A DNA stretch of 64,000 nt. Source: Sparassis latifolia (Eukaryota > Basidiomycota > Agaricomycetes > Polyporales > Sparassidaceae). Below the pieces are notes generated by a model that saw only the letters and a list, made by a program, of their open reading frames with translations, was not told where the DNA came from and did not search any database. Numbering within the stretch: position 1 is the first letter of the stretch; the number at the start of each line of letters is the position of its first letter. Both the position numbers and the translations under genes were made by a program. The DNA is taken from contig CM031561.1 of the NCBI GenBank assembly GCA_018466975.1, positions 434,001-498,000 on the forward strand. The letters are read 5' to 3'. Below are positions 13,212 to 25,183 of this stretch, piece after piece.

Positions 13212-13568
13212 ATTTCATGCGTGAGGTTGTCGAAACCCAGATGATGGACACGTATACAGTAACTATCTCTTTGAATATATGATATGATATCATTTGCGCA
13301 TGTGCTCGCGAGGCTCTACATCTACGTTCAGGATGAGGATGTGTCTCCCGAAGTTGAGCCTTTCGGCCTTCATCACCAGAAGTTCTGGATGATATAACAG
13401 GAGGCATATGAAAGTTAACCCCTTGATTTCGGACGAGCCGATGTAAAGGTTACCATTCCAGGCCTCCCGTCTGACACGTCAGCCTGTCCTCTCCTCTATT
13501 TAACCCCTTAGCGCTGCCGTCGTAACTTGCGCCACGCAGCCCACATCCACCAACACCCCGTATCTGTG

Positions 13569-15353
13569 ATGCGGTACTCAAACATTCTCTTGTCCGCAAC
13601 CGCGCTCATTCTATTGCCATGGGCTCTTGCTGAGGGTGCCTCAGACGTGATAGACCTCACCCCTGCTAATTTCGAGTCGGTGGTTAACCCCGAGCCTTTG
13701 GTGCTCGTGGAGTTCTTCGCCCCATGGTACTGATTACCAATGCATCCTCTCGAGCGAGGTGTCTGACGTTATGTATAGGTGCGGTCACTGCAAGGCTCTT
13801 GCTCCTCACTACGAGGAAGCTGCGACTGCCCTCAAAAGCAAGGGTATCAAGCTTGCCAAAGTTAACTGCGTGGACGAGGCAGACCTGTGCCAAGCGAATG
13901 GTATTCAAGGATATCCGTGAGTTCCCCATGATCCGCGAAGAAAATGAGCAGCTCAAACAGCATTTTAATCAGCACCCTGAGAGTGTATCGCAATGGCGAG
14001 TACAGTGATTACCCCGGGCCTCGGAAAGCTGACGGTATTATCAGCTACATGATCAAGTAAGTACCACTGGAACGTAACCGCCCCTTAATATCGACATGTG
14101 TTCTTCCAGGCAGTCGCTTCCTGCCGTCACGGATGTTACAAGCGAGAACTATGAGGAGTTCGTTCGTGCCGACAGAATCGTAGCGCTTGCCTTCCTCCCC
14201 TCGTCCACCGATGTCCCCGGTCCCGAATTCAGCGCGACCGCAAACAAGCTGCGAGATGATTACTTATTCGGTTTGACCATCGACAAAGCTGTCTTCGAAG
14301 CTGCTGGTGTACAAGCACCTACTGTCGTCCTTTACCGCGCATTTGACGAGCCCAAGGTTGAATACCCGTATCCCGTTGGGTCTGTCAAAGTCAAGGACTT
14401 TGAGCAGTGGATCAAGGATCTCTCGATTCCCATCATCGACGAAGTTGGCTCAGAGAACTTCCAGACGTACGCTCAAAGCGGCAAACCTCTCGCCTACTTG
14501 TTCGTAGATCCCAGCGACGCCAATCACGATGAGTACGTTGCTGCGTTGAAACCCATCGCTGCGAAGTACAATGGTGCCGTCAACTTCGTATGGATTGATG
14601 CTGTCAAGTACGGGGACCACGCCAAGGCGTTGAATTTGAACGAACCCAAGTGGCCGAGTTTCGTTATTCAGGACCTAAAGAAACAGCTGAAGTACCCGTA
14701 CGACCAGAGCTTGGACTTCAATGCGGAGGCCATCGAGGAGATGGTGTCGCAATTTGTGGATGGAAAATTGGTGCCACAGCTCAAGAGCCAGCCTATCCCT
14801 GCTTCGCAGGATGAAAGCGTATTTACCCTTGTCAGCAAGCAGTTTGATGAGGTCGTCTACGATGACGACAAGGACGTGTTCGTCGAATTTTATGCTAGCT
14901 GGTGCGTACATTACTGGCCGGGACTATCATTTCTTCTCACCGTCTGTATCAGGTGCGGACACTGCAAGCGTCTGAAACCCACTTGGGATTCACTAGGCGA
15001 TCGCTACGCCGATGTTAAGGACCGTATCACAATGTACGCCTTCTACATTCGCTCACCTGCGTAATCTCCACCTGACGATATTTATACCTAGTGCGAAGAT
15101 GGAATCCACTGAAAATGATCTCCCGCCCTCCGTGCCTTTCCGAGTGACTGGTTTCCCCACTCTCAAGTTCAAGAAGGCTGGGTCCCGCGATTTCGTTGAC
15201 TATGACGGCGATAGGTCCCTCGAGAGCCTCGTTGCGTTCGTAGAGGAGAACGCAGAGAACCCTCTTGATGCCAAAGTGCCGTTTAAAAATGTCACACCGC
15301 CGGAAGGGCAGGTGCCGTTGCAGCAGCAGCCAGATCATCATGACGAGCTATGA
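13569..15353 (+). CDS. PDI1: protein disulfide isomerase
   Basis: Predicted 504-aa ER-lumen oxidoreductase from exons 13569-13726, 13779-13916, 13973-14056, 14110-14901, 14953-15033 and 15092-15353. It has an N-terminal signal peptide (hydrophobic core [18 protein letters not shown]), an a domain with WCGHC (residues about 52-56), b and b' thioredoxin-fold domains, an a' domain with a second WCGHC, an acidic linker and a C-terminal HDEL retrieval signal. It makes and isomerises disulfides in secretory proteins. Length and domain order match fungal PDI. Both active-site Trp codons are split by a phase-2 intron at the same place. A TATTTAA element at 13497-13503 lies about 70 bp before the ATG and is a plausible TATA box. 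Tail-to-tail with TCTP. Confidence 0.97.
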
Positions 15354-15678
15354 GATATCCGTATTACTTTCGTATCTTGTTACTAGTTTACTTTTTCTTG
15401 ATAAACACTGGAATTCATGCTCTGCATCCCAGTTGCATTTAGATACGGGATAGTAAACCACTACGACCGGGTGTAGGAATCAATAGGGAGGACTTTTGCA
15501 CGTACAGGCGAGTGGAGTAATGCGGCAGGATTCAGCCCAGCACTGCATACTGATACTTGACACAAACCATGCCTAAACGATTCCGCGAATTCATCTGGCC
15601 GTCACCTAAGGGATGATCCAAAGATAAAGATACAAGCAAGGACATGCAACACAGTAGACTGATGCCAGTTTGGGTGCC
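15354..15678. other. convergent 3' region between PDI and TCTP
   Basis: 325 bp between the PDI and TCTP stop codons. Nothing beyond the expected 3' UTRs and terminators was seen. Confidence 0.6.
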
Positions 15679-16439
15679 TTAGAGCTTCACCTCCTTGAGG
15701 CCATCCTTCCAGAAGGTGAAGTAAGCTGCACCTAACGTTAGAAGATGTTGTTACGAATGATGCAGGACATACGGGTAACACCGTCCTCCCTGTAGTTGAG
15801 GAGCGCAATCATACCATCCGGGTTCATCGATTCACCGGTGTACTGCATCCAGATAGTTGGTTCATCAATTGGACGCGGATACACTTGGTAAAACTCACGA
15901 ATTCGTAGTCCTTGAAATTTGCAACGATCTTCTTCGCAAATGTCTGCGCATTCTTCTCGAAGGCCTCGACCCGTTCAGGTTTGGACTGCTGAAGGGCTGT
16001 CTTGACAGCTTTCATGTAACCCTAGTGAACGTCAGTGACGGCGGAACAGAGGGACTAAAATGATTTAAACCTTGAGGTAAGTAAGATAAGACTTTTTGTC
16101 GAATGAAGTGGATTGGAGACGGAAAGAATGAACGACATTGTTGATTTGAGTAGCCCCCTCTTCGAGAGCATCTTCGGCCTCCTCTGCGGAAGGGTTGGCA
16201 CCTGCATGGCAATTGAGCATTTGTTGTCAAAGAGAAAATTCAAGAACACACCAATATCGATGTCAGCACCAGCCTTGACGGTAATCATCTGGCAATCTAC
16301 TTCAAACACGACATCATCTATCTCCTTGCTGTAGTCACAGAATGTCAATCGCTGAAAGGCGAGACACGGCAGATACTGACATAGGGAAGGCATCGGAGAA
16401 CATCTCATCGTCAGTAATAACGTCGGAGTACAGCAACAT
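15679..16439 (-). CDS. TMA19: translationally controlled tumour protein (TCTP)
   Basis: 170-aa protein, the standard TCTP length, from exons 16439-16381, 16328-16252, 16201-16071, 16021-15899, 15842-15773 and 15731-15679. It begins MLLYSDVITDDEMFSDAF and contains the family signatures IDIGANPSAEE (TCTP-1) and a C-terminal FKDYEF...ESMNPDGM...LNYREDG block (TCTP-2). TCTP is an abundant ribosome-associated protein of the cytoplasm and mitochondrial surface with roles in translation and stress. Six exons for a 170-aa protein is intron-dense but usual for agaricomycetes. The last acceptor (15731) gives TRAAYF, slightly longer than the usual TPYF; a small shift is possible. Head-to-head with UTP15. 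Confidence 0.95.
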
Positions 16440-16703
16440 GGTGAAAACGTAGGAAAGACACTGTGAAAGCGAAGGAGAGACAGAGTAGTACGATGTGGTA
16501 CAGCTTTAAAGCAAAACAGAATCAATCGATCTTGTTATCAGTACGGTCACGTGATTTTACCTGCCAAAACTGACTTCCTTTTACGGACGCGCGGCCGCGA
16601 TCGGCGACGTCTTTAGTCTTGCTGCTTACTTGCAGCCTCCCAAATGCATTGACGCACTGCTTGCTCCGCTCTATACTTGACGACAAAATACACTTGAGCG
16701 GCG
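16440..16703. promoter_or_regulatory. bidirectional promoter TCTP/UTP15
   Basis: Only 264 bp separate two divergent ATGs. It contains a perfect TCACGTGA at 16547-16554 and a NotI-like GC-rich stretch near 16590. Both genes serve translation or ribosome production, so shared control is plausible. Confidence 0.6.
16547..16554. promoter_or_regulatory. TCACGTGA palindrome (E-box/Cbf1-like)
   Basis: Exact 8-bp palindrome midway between the TCTP and UTP15 start codons. Confidence 0.45.
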
Positions 16704-18550
16704 ATGGATTATCAGCCTGTCGTGGTAGCCAAACATGTGCGTCCATATGCAACGAAGCACAACGCAGAATCGAGACACTGGCGACAATTCAAGCACCCAG
16801 TCTTCATCAAAGAATATGCACCAGTCACATCCGTACACTTCTCTCCTTCGAAGCCGCATAGATATGCCGTTACTGCCGCTACCCGAGTGCAAATATATGC
16901 ACCAAGGACACAAAAAGTTACCAAAACGATCTCCAGGTTCAAGGACATTGCGCGAAGCGGCTGCATACGCGGAGATGGCAAGCTGGTAGTTGCAGGAGAT
17001 GACACTGGTCTTATACAGGTGAGTTTCGTTACTGTTCCTGTCGCTCTTTTGACCGCATGTATGTGCGAAGACAGCAAAAAATCGCTTCGAAGCTAAACGT
17101 CACGACTCATAGGTTTTTGATATTAATTCTCGTGCAATCCTCCGGACTCTCGAATCCCACAAGCAACCAGTGCATATCACCAAATTCTCTCCTTTGGATC
17201 ACACTCGTATTATCTCATGTTCAGACGACACTACCGTCAAGCTCTGGGATGTCCCTTCTCAATCATGCATCTCCACCTTCACCGACCACTCGGACTACGT
17301 TCGGTCTGGTCAATTCTCCTCATCTGACCCGCACCTCGTAATCACCGGCTCATACGATGCGACTGTGCGTTTGTTTGACTCGAGAACGGGCGAATGCGAG
17401 ATGGTCATGGGCGGTGCTTCAGGCGAAGGAGGCGGCAGAAACACGGCTGCTGTTGAGCAAGTGTTGCTGTTCCCTTCTGGTACTGTTGCACTATCGTCTG
17501 CGGGACCGATTCTACGCGTCTGGGATCTTGTAGCGGGTGGTCGATGTACACGCGCCTTGTCAAATCATCAGAAGACTGTCACCGCTATGTCGTTCAACTC
17601 CAATGCTAGTCGACTACTCACAGGAGGTCTGGATCAAATGGTGAAAGTCTACGATGTTAGCACGTACAAGGTTGTGCACACCATGCGATATCCCGCTCCA
17701 ATTCTCTGTCTTGCTATCTCGGTATGTCAAAATCTCATTTGGATATCGTATGCGATTCTACCATTACGGGATATATTGCACAGCCCGACGAAACTCACAT
17801 TGCGGCAGGCATGTCTGATGGCACGCTCTCCGTTCGCCGCAGTCAACTCAAAGCGTCCGACGTCGCTAGCAATGACGCAGCATTTTCTATGGTTCTCCGC
17901 TCGAGCGCAGTTGATTCCCTTCTAGGGGCTTCCTTCCAATCTATGGGTCAGAGCCATTTACGAGAGAAGAAATCCAAGCCTGTAGGAGATGTCGACGAAT
18001 TTCGAGTTGAGAGTAGGAGAAGGAGGAGACTAAGGGAGTATGACAAGATGCTCAAAGGTTTCAAGTATTCGGCTGCGCTTGATTCGGTACTGCGGAAGGT
18101 TGGTGCCACGCTGTCTCGTAAACCTTCTCTTCGACATCTTATTTCTGCGTTCCAGCAAGTACCTCCGACTACAACGTTCTCCTTGATTCAGGAGCTCATT
18201 CACAGAGACGGCCTTCGGACGGCGCTGGCAGGCCGTGATGATGTTCTTCTTGAGCCTGTACTCCATCTCCTTCTAAAACATGTCACAGACCCTCGTTTCG
18301 GCGAGATGGTATGTGATATCACGCGAGTGGTCATTGGTCTGTTTCACCCTGTTACTGGCCGTTCACACATGATCTGATTGCCACCATCACAGATATGTAT
18401 AACCCCATTCTTGGCCAATCGCCCTTCATCGACACACTTTTTGTACGACTACGGAAAAAGGTCCAAGCAGAGTTACACTTTCAGCAGGAGCTGGTGAAAA
18501 CGAAGGGCTCGTTAGACATGCTTCTTGCGTCCTCCGCCCTATCTGCATGA
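16704..18550 (+). CDS. UTP15: U3 snoRNP-associated WD40 protein UTP15
   Basis: 544-aa protein from exons 16704-17018, 17113-17721, 17784-18336 and 18393-18550. The first about 320 residues form a WD40 propeller (clear repeats ending KLWDV, RLFDSRTG, RVWDLVAGG, KVYDVSTY); the rest matches the UTP15 C-terminal domain (basic segment RRRRRLREYDKMLKGFKYS, then helices to the end). UTP15 belongs to the t-UTP/UtpA subcomplex of the small-subunit processome in the nucleolus, needed for rRNA transcription and early 18S processing. The last intron uses donor GTCTGT at 18337; a nearer GTATGT would break the conserved junction VIDMYNPILGQSP. Stop lies 104 bp from the convergent neighbour's stop. Confidence 0.95.
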
Positions 18551-18654
18551 CATAGCATGCAAGTGTATAGATGTATATGTATACAACTGCTGCAATATGG
18601 TCTTCGCAAGGGAGTGGAACCTGGAGGTACCTGTCAGAAAATCTCTTTAAAAGG

Positions 18655-21103
18655 TTAACATGCATCCAGGAAGGCTATGAGATTGCGCAGAATCTCCCGT
18701 CGCGACATGCCGTCGTCCTGCATTTCGTCCTCGTTGACGTTGTCATGGTATATATGTAACGTCTTCACGATGTCTTTGAGCGACTTGTCTCGACGACTGA
18801 GCATTTGTTGTATATGCGCCCGGATCTGTCGGTCGAATTAGAAAATGCGCGGGAGCACATTGTGTAAGGCAAGGGCGCACCCCGTCGTCCTCCATCGCTA
18901 TCCATGCGAGTATGTAGTCCGTAGTTTGCATTGTGAACAAACCCCCATTAAGACGTTGTAGGTACCACATGTCTTCCTCGTCTGTGCCGACTTCTTCGCC
19001 TTCGGCAACCATACCCTGAAGGCGAACACATTTTAGCATGCGTCAAATGCTACCTGAAGAGCGATCTCGAACCTTCCTTTCATTCTCGATCTGTTTCTCG
19101 ACCGTTTTCAATCGTGTTTGTGCGGCATCCCTGACCTCAAGCAGCTTCTCCACTTTCTCATAGCCGTTCTCCACGAATTTCGCCAAGAGACGAATTCGAA
19201 CCGGGGAGTCGGAAGGGAGGTTGGTGAACAGTGAGGAGATGATACCAAGGGAGTGGGAAGTGTCTTCTGAAGCTGGTGCTACTGCATGGCCCTTATGTTT
19301 CTTTGGAGGCTGCATGAATGTGTTTCAGCATCCTCGTCTATCAGAGATTGACGGAATATACCACCTTGCCCATGAATGTGGAGAACAGTGTCTTCAATCC
19401 CAGTGCCTCCACGAAAGTCTCGCATGAGGCTGTGCCCGATGGGCCAGACATGGCATAATCCAAAACTTTGATAGATCGTGACCGCGACTGCATCTTATCC
19501 CTGCAAAGGTAATGAGACCGCAGCGTACAGGGGTGATAGTAATGAGGCAGACTTCATCATTAGTACCATTAGGTCGACTCCCTCACAATCAAGGAATTGC
19601 TTCTTGATTTCGGGCTCACCCAGCGCGGAACAGAGCGAATCGAAGACATTTTCCATGAACTCTGTCTCCTCTGCATCTGCTGGATTTTTCCTCCTGTATT
19701 GCTGTATAGGAATCAATTCTTAACCGAGATATCACCAGGAGTTTGTGAACGAAACTTACTGACAGAACTTTCAGAATGATCTCCACGCCATTTTGAGAAC
19801 CCAAGTCCAAACGATTAGATCGGCGATTTTGTAGGAGAATGGACAGTAGTTCAGCGGCATAACCGCGGTTCTCATCATAGGTCTTAAACTCAATCCGATT
19901 CAATAGCCATTGAAGAATCGTGGTCTTGGATACCAGCCGAGAGGATAGTTCGGCATTATAACCGAGAATATTCTCGAAGATACCTGTGAACTTTGTCAAT
20001 ACGAACCATTCCTACAAACTTCTGGCCTCACACCTAATACGTGGAAAACGCCCTGCCTATCAGACTCCTCATCCTCGTTCAAACGACGCAAGTTGTCGGC
20101 AAGTAGCTCGAAAATGGAATTCTCCAGCTAGGAGTGGGAGAACACAATTGGAACGATCTAAGAATTGTGAATGAGTGAAACAGACCTACCAGGCTCTCCA
20201 CGAGAACCTTCAGTGCCTCGTCTCTTGATCCTTCACTCTCCTCATCCTCCTCTGCCTCGTTCCCTACATCCTCGTCTGTCAACTCATGGATTACTTCTAC
20301 AACGTCAATGACGATGTCCGCATTTTCGTGGCTGAGTAGGCCTATTAGTAATGCCAGAGAGCCTGTTTTCACAAGTTCTGAATAAGATATGATAGGATTC
20401 TGTGCAAGGGGCAACAAAGCTTTAATGGCAGCATCCAGGTCGGCTTCGGAGTCAATAAATCTGCGGAATGATTCTAAGACAAAAGGTGACCGCAGCGGCA
20501 CGAGAAACCGTACTTTGTTGGGTCATCCGGATATTTTGATCTTTGGTCTTGGTTTTTGCTTACAGCGCGCTCAAATCGCAGTAGCAGTCTGCGCACACCA
20601 GGAACGGTCATTTCATCGAGCTGAGCGGACATCCATTACCATGCGATGCACATTGAGCACTTGTACTGGCCACTCACATCTTGTCGTACGTCCTCGCCGC
20701 CAGCCTTGTCGAATATGTTCAATATATCCTTCTGCTCTTTCGTCAAGCCGCCTCCATAGAACCTACCCTCCTCATCTTCCTCTGCAAAATAGTCAGCATC
20801 TCCTCCAGGGGCGAACTCGCCTCCCAATTTGTCCTCCTCATCTTCCTCGTCTCGAACGCTAGCTGCACGCGATCCATCTTTCCCGCGAGAAGTGTCGTGA
20901 GGGGTGGTGGATGTGGCAGCGCTTGAGGAATCGGTATCCATCCGCATCCGTTTCAGCATTTCTGGCGTTGGGTTGTCCGGCATCCTTCGTTTGTTGCTGC
21001 CGGCAGGCAACTTGGGAACCTAACGAATGCGCACTATACATGAACAGGCCAAGGACGGAACAATGTTGTTACACCACACCTTGAATATTTTGTCGATATC
21101 CAT
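18655..21103 (-). CDS. CTNNBL1: beta-catenin-like protein 1 homologue
   Basis: 629-aa armadillo-repeat protein in 11 exons: 21103-21080, 21019-20678, 20620-20514, 20460-20190, 20127-20034, 19983-19760, 19701-19553, 19500-19365, 19309-19073, 19015-18881 and 18825-18655; phases agree throughout. The N-terminus is acidic and basic with a likely nuclear signal (SNKRRMPD, MLKRMRM). Conserved CTNNBL1 blocks include FIDSEADLDAAIKALLPLAQ, ENVFDSLCSALGE, SIKVLDYAMSGPSGT and YLQRLNGGLF. CTNNBL1 is a nuclear protein linked to the Prp19/CDC5L splicing complex and binds nuclear-import-type signals; that role is taken from the family. The 24-bp first exon is recognised because it gives MDIDKIFK in frame with a good donor. 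Tail-to-tail with UTP15. Confidence 0.93.
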
Positions 21104-21362
21104 TGCTGAGAGTAGGGGTAACCGATCGGATGCTGGATGAAGACTACAGGCGGTTATTCGACAGAATATACTGTGCAGGTTGGAAGCAAGCAATTTGCCA
21201 GTGCAAGGCAGACACAGATTCACGATCACGCACCGGTCACGTCTACAGCAGTCACGGTGACGTAACCTAGCCATAGCCATCGCTTGGATCTCAAGAACCG
21301 TTGAGAAAGTCCGAGAGCCCTATAGCTAGCTTCCTTGATCACGCACTCTGTCCCAACATTCC

Positions 21363-24300
21363 ATGCAAAAGGAAGTGATTAATATCTTGCGTACCAGCGC
21401 CCCTCTTGCAGGCTCTTCGGCATCAGTAGGCGCATCCGCACTGAAGGACATTCTGCGACAGAGACTTGTCCAGTATTACCAGGCTCTCGACAAGGATATC
21501 GATCTTTCCGATGGACCACTTGAAGACTTGCAGCTAGAGACAGCCACAGAAGCGCTTTGCGTCATAGAACGGCTTCAAGCCATCTTAATTGCATCAAACT
21601 CACCAGAATTTGCATCTATACCGGCGAAGAGCGGTTCTAAACCCTCGGAGGGAACGCTTCACGAAGGTGTGGCAATCGGGACACGAGATTTGGCCCAGAT
21701 CCGTACGCTCATCTCCATAATCTTCAAATGGGCCCTGGAACCATTACTTGGTCGTGTTATCGCTGCCACACCGACGAAACCTTCCCCGAAGCATCATGGC
21801 GGCGCACAGATTATTGACCTTACTGATGTGCCGGCAGACTATGAGACACTGTCATCCGCAGTTACTCGACTTATGCATCTCTTACTGCCTGGTGGACTGC
21901 AGGGGCCGCTTGCGGAGACAATAATATCGTTGACCCTGCTCAACAGGCACCTGACTGATATTTTGACCCCATGTATCGTTCTTGGCTGGATGCCCAAGCG
22001 TCAGGCTACGGATTCTGTTCGTCCGGTGGATGATCTCCGCCCACTAGTTATACACCTACTGTCCATGTTAGTCTCTCTCACCAGGTCAGTGATTCCATCT
22101 CCTCTGATGCGTATTGTACAGTCTCCCCGCGTCTCAGACCATCGCCGCTCTCGGTGGTATACTGTCACACCCACCGTCTGCTTTGTCCTATGTTCGTAAA
22201 TCATGTGGCTTCTTGCTAAGCCGGCAGTTGCTTCGTCCGGAAGGAGTACCTGGTCTGCTTGCCGTTGTATTTGGCGAGGAAGATGTTTCGGGTGATGATG
22301 CGCCATTAGAGAAGCTTGAGCACGTCGGGCGCTTACTGTGTACTGTACCCACCGGCACCAAGCCAAATGTGAGTGTTATCGCTACATCCTACAACCAAAA
22401 GTCTGATTACCATTTGTTCTCAAAAGGAATACTACGAGAACGTTATTACTCGATTAATCACAATATTGTCTACGAACCCCGAAACGATCCCGCCCGCCCA
22501 TCGACGTGCCGCGGCTTTCTCACTTTCTCGCATGCTATTGTCTGGCCACCGTCCAACGCCTGGAGTAGCTTCAGGCATTCTGCTTACGAAATTGCACCTT
22601 CCATTCCTGGTTCCTTCGCCGCGCATTCCAGTGCAGGGTGAAGACGAAGCTCCAACAGCAACTCTGAAGCAACGCGACCTATCGCCATCTATTTCTCTGT
22701 CAATTCTACAAACGCTGTTGACAAATGCCGACCCCTCACCCACATTTATCTCAAGCTTACTTACCCCGATCATCCCGACTTTATATGCGATCCTGTTTCG
22801 TCTTGACCAAACGAAAACATCAGATCCAGCGACGAAGGACTCCTTGAAGAGCCTGCTCATGACCTGGGGAAGGGTTGTCTGCGCGTCAGATGGCTTGCAG
22901 ACTTTATGGTCCATTATCAACGGTGAAGGCGGTGAATGGCAAGTCGACATGACAGGAACTCTGACGAGAGTGGAAGAGTGAGGGGATCCTCCTCAGTGGC
23001 ACATCTCGTACTCATACTGATCTTCCTTCACTCAGATTAACCCGAGCTCCTTCGCTATCTCTTTTCACACCGGAGAGTCTCAGGCAGGCTGAAGATTCCG
23101 GGAATTCAGCGTAGACTCGAATCCGCTGGACCTCCGGCCAGACCCCGTGCATTTCGTGAAATTTCTCAATTCTCTTGACCGATCAGAGATCTCGTCTGAG
23201 CTCTTCATGCGAATGCTTGAGGCGTACAGGGAAGTAAAATCGGAAGCAGATGCCGATCCATTACGGTCAGCTCCGTTCATTCACATGTGGTCACGTTGGC
23301 TCATCATATGCACGTAGGACTCTAATGTATCTGCAGCTCATTCTGCAGATGCAGTCACAATTGACGGCCGATGGCACGTCCTCCAACATTCTCAAAAAGC
23401 CTGCTTACATTCTTTCATTTATCAAACACGCGCTCGAGTCAGCCAACAAACTTACCATTTCCAGCGGCAAGCGTAGTAAGCCCAGCTCAGCTGGTTTGCG
23501 GATGGAAGACTTGCGCATTGTCGAGGAGGAAGACGAGGAGCTCGAAGATGAAGACAGTGATGACGAAGCACAGCGAAGGTCCGGGGATCAGGAAATGCTT
23601 GTTACTGCTGTCGATCTTCTTCTGTCTGTTCTGGAAGGTGTGTTGATCAATTGAACGGGCAAGGCCTAGGATCTATCTTACACCTTCCCATAGCCAACCC
23701 GGATTTATCGGCCAGAACGGCACCTATTCTCAACGACATATTCTCTCTTCTAGAGCCCTTGTCGAAGGATTCATCAGAGACGCTGAGACCTCTTGTCCGG
23801 GAGGCTCGGATGGTCATGACGGCGCGCTTGGCGTCTACGTCGGCATCGTTCCCGGAGATGAAGACTTCGGCCACTCACGAGGATAGCCCACAACAGATTT
23901 ATCAAAAGCGCTCAAACTTCTGCAGGATCCCCTCCTCCCTGTGCGGGCGCACGGTTTGCTTCTGCTTCGTCAGCTTGTTTCCACCCGGAGAACAAAGTCA
24001 GGCTTGGAGGAGCCGTCGATCGATCGCGCGTTAGTGCCTGCAATTCTCTCCATATTCCTACAGTCTATTCAGGATGACGACTCTTACATGTACTTGAACG
24101 CGGTGCAAGGTCTGGCCGCGATGGTCGATGGATTCGGCAAAGAAGTGCTGAAAGGTCTGGTTGACATCTATTCGCAGGGTTTGGACGGCCTGGGAGGAAG
24201 TGGTATGACGCAGCAAGACGTTGATGCGAGAACCCGCGTAGGGGAGGCGTTGGGCCAGGTCATCCGGAGATGTGGTGACGTCCTTCCCGCTTACGGTAAG

Positions 24301-24875
24301 TTTCGCGGTGTGCCTGGTGGTTTGATAAGTGCTCATAAATGGCAGGGGATCTGCTCGTTCCGCCCTTGTTTGCGGTCATGAGCGCATCGCATTTTCCGAC
24401 AACCATGCGGACTTCTGCACTTTCTCTCTTGGCCCAATGCGCGAAAACTGACTCCTTGGTTTTGTTGCCCTACTCTGCGGACCTCTCGACTGCCATGATT
24501 GATCTTCTGCAATTGGAGTCGGTACGTGCTCCGCCCAGAAAAGACCCCGCTTCCCCGGATGGGGGATTGGCTGAAGATAAGGAAACTTGTGCTCTCGGGA
24601 CGATGGATTCCCAGCCAACATCAACGAATTCGAAATTTCCGCCACTGAGACGTGTTGCGCTGCACTTCCTGTTGCTGCTCGTCCAGGCGTGTACGATGCG
24701 GCTGTATGATTCACCGGGTACGGAACACGTCGGTTTTCCGGTGAGTTTGATGAGACGGGGAAAGAGCACTTTGGGGTACATTGCAGCGACGGACGAAGAT
24801 GGGGTGGTCCGTGTGATGGCTCGGGAAACGCTGGAAGGGTTAGAGCAGCTTGAAGGAGCGATGGTGGGCTTGTAA
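21363..24875 (+). CDS. RTP1: RTP1/TANGO6 HEAT-repeat protein, two apparent frameshifts
   Basis: About 1,070 residues of an alpha-helical HEAT protein; exons 21363-22084, 22122-22368, 22427-22977, about 23036-23265, 23318-23637, 23694-24295 and 24346-24875. The C-terminal region with LQDPLLPVRAHGLLLLRQL and the following repeat match the RTP1/TANGO6 domain. Yeast Rtp1 helps assemble RNA polymerase II and bring it to nuclear pores; TANGO6 in animals is linked to the secretory pathway. Two places need one extra base to keep the conserved frame: near 23110 and near 23907 (at a run of four A). The first could instead be a longer intron ending at 23094. Either the assembly lacks two bases or the allele is damaged; the rest is well preserved. 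An acidic stretch lies at 23518-23580. Confidence 0.75.
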
Positions 24876-25183
24876 TCTCTTGTGACCTTGTGATATCTGC
24901 AATCAGCGGTTGATTCAAGCCACGTAATTGGCGTAGTCAGCTAATCATCCGTTTCACCGTTTCAAGAGAAGCGGATGTGTTATCTTATCGTGCCCCGATC
25001 ATGCGTAAGACGGTCCGTTCCTGATCGCAAGTTTATCAGTGAAAGAAAAAACTTCGGGCGAGGCGACCATGGCAGATGTGACGGCGCTATATAATTCTGG
25101 TCCACATGCAAAGATAAGCTGCCCGCCACCGCGTTGCGCCGTTCCCGTGTATCCTGCCACCGTCTCCTGCGGTCCTCTTCCCC
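24876..25183. promoter_or_regulatory. intergenic region upstream of the permease
   Basis: 308 bp holding the end of the RTP1 transcript and the promoter of the NCS1 permease. No gene or clear motif seen. Confidence 0.5.
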
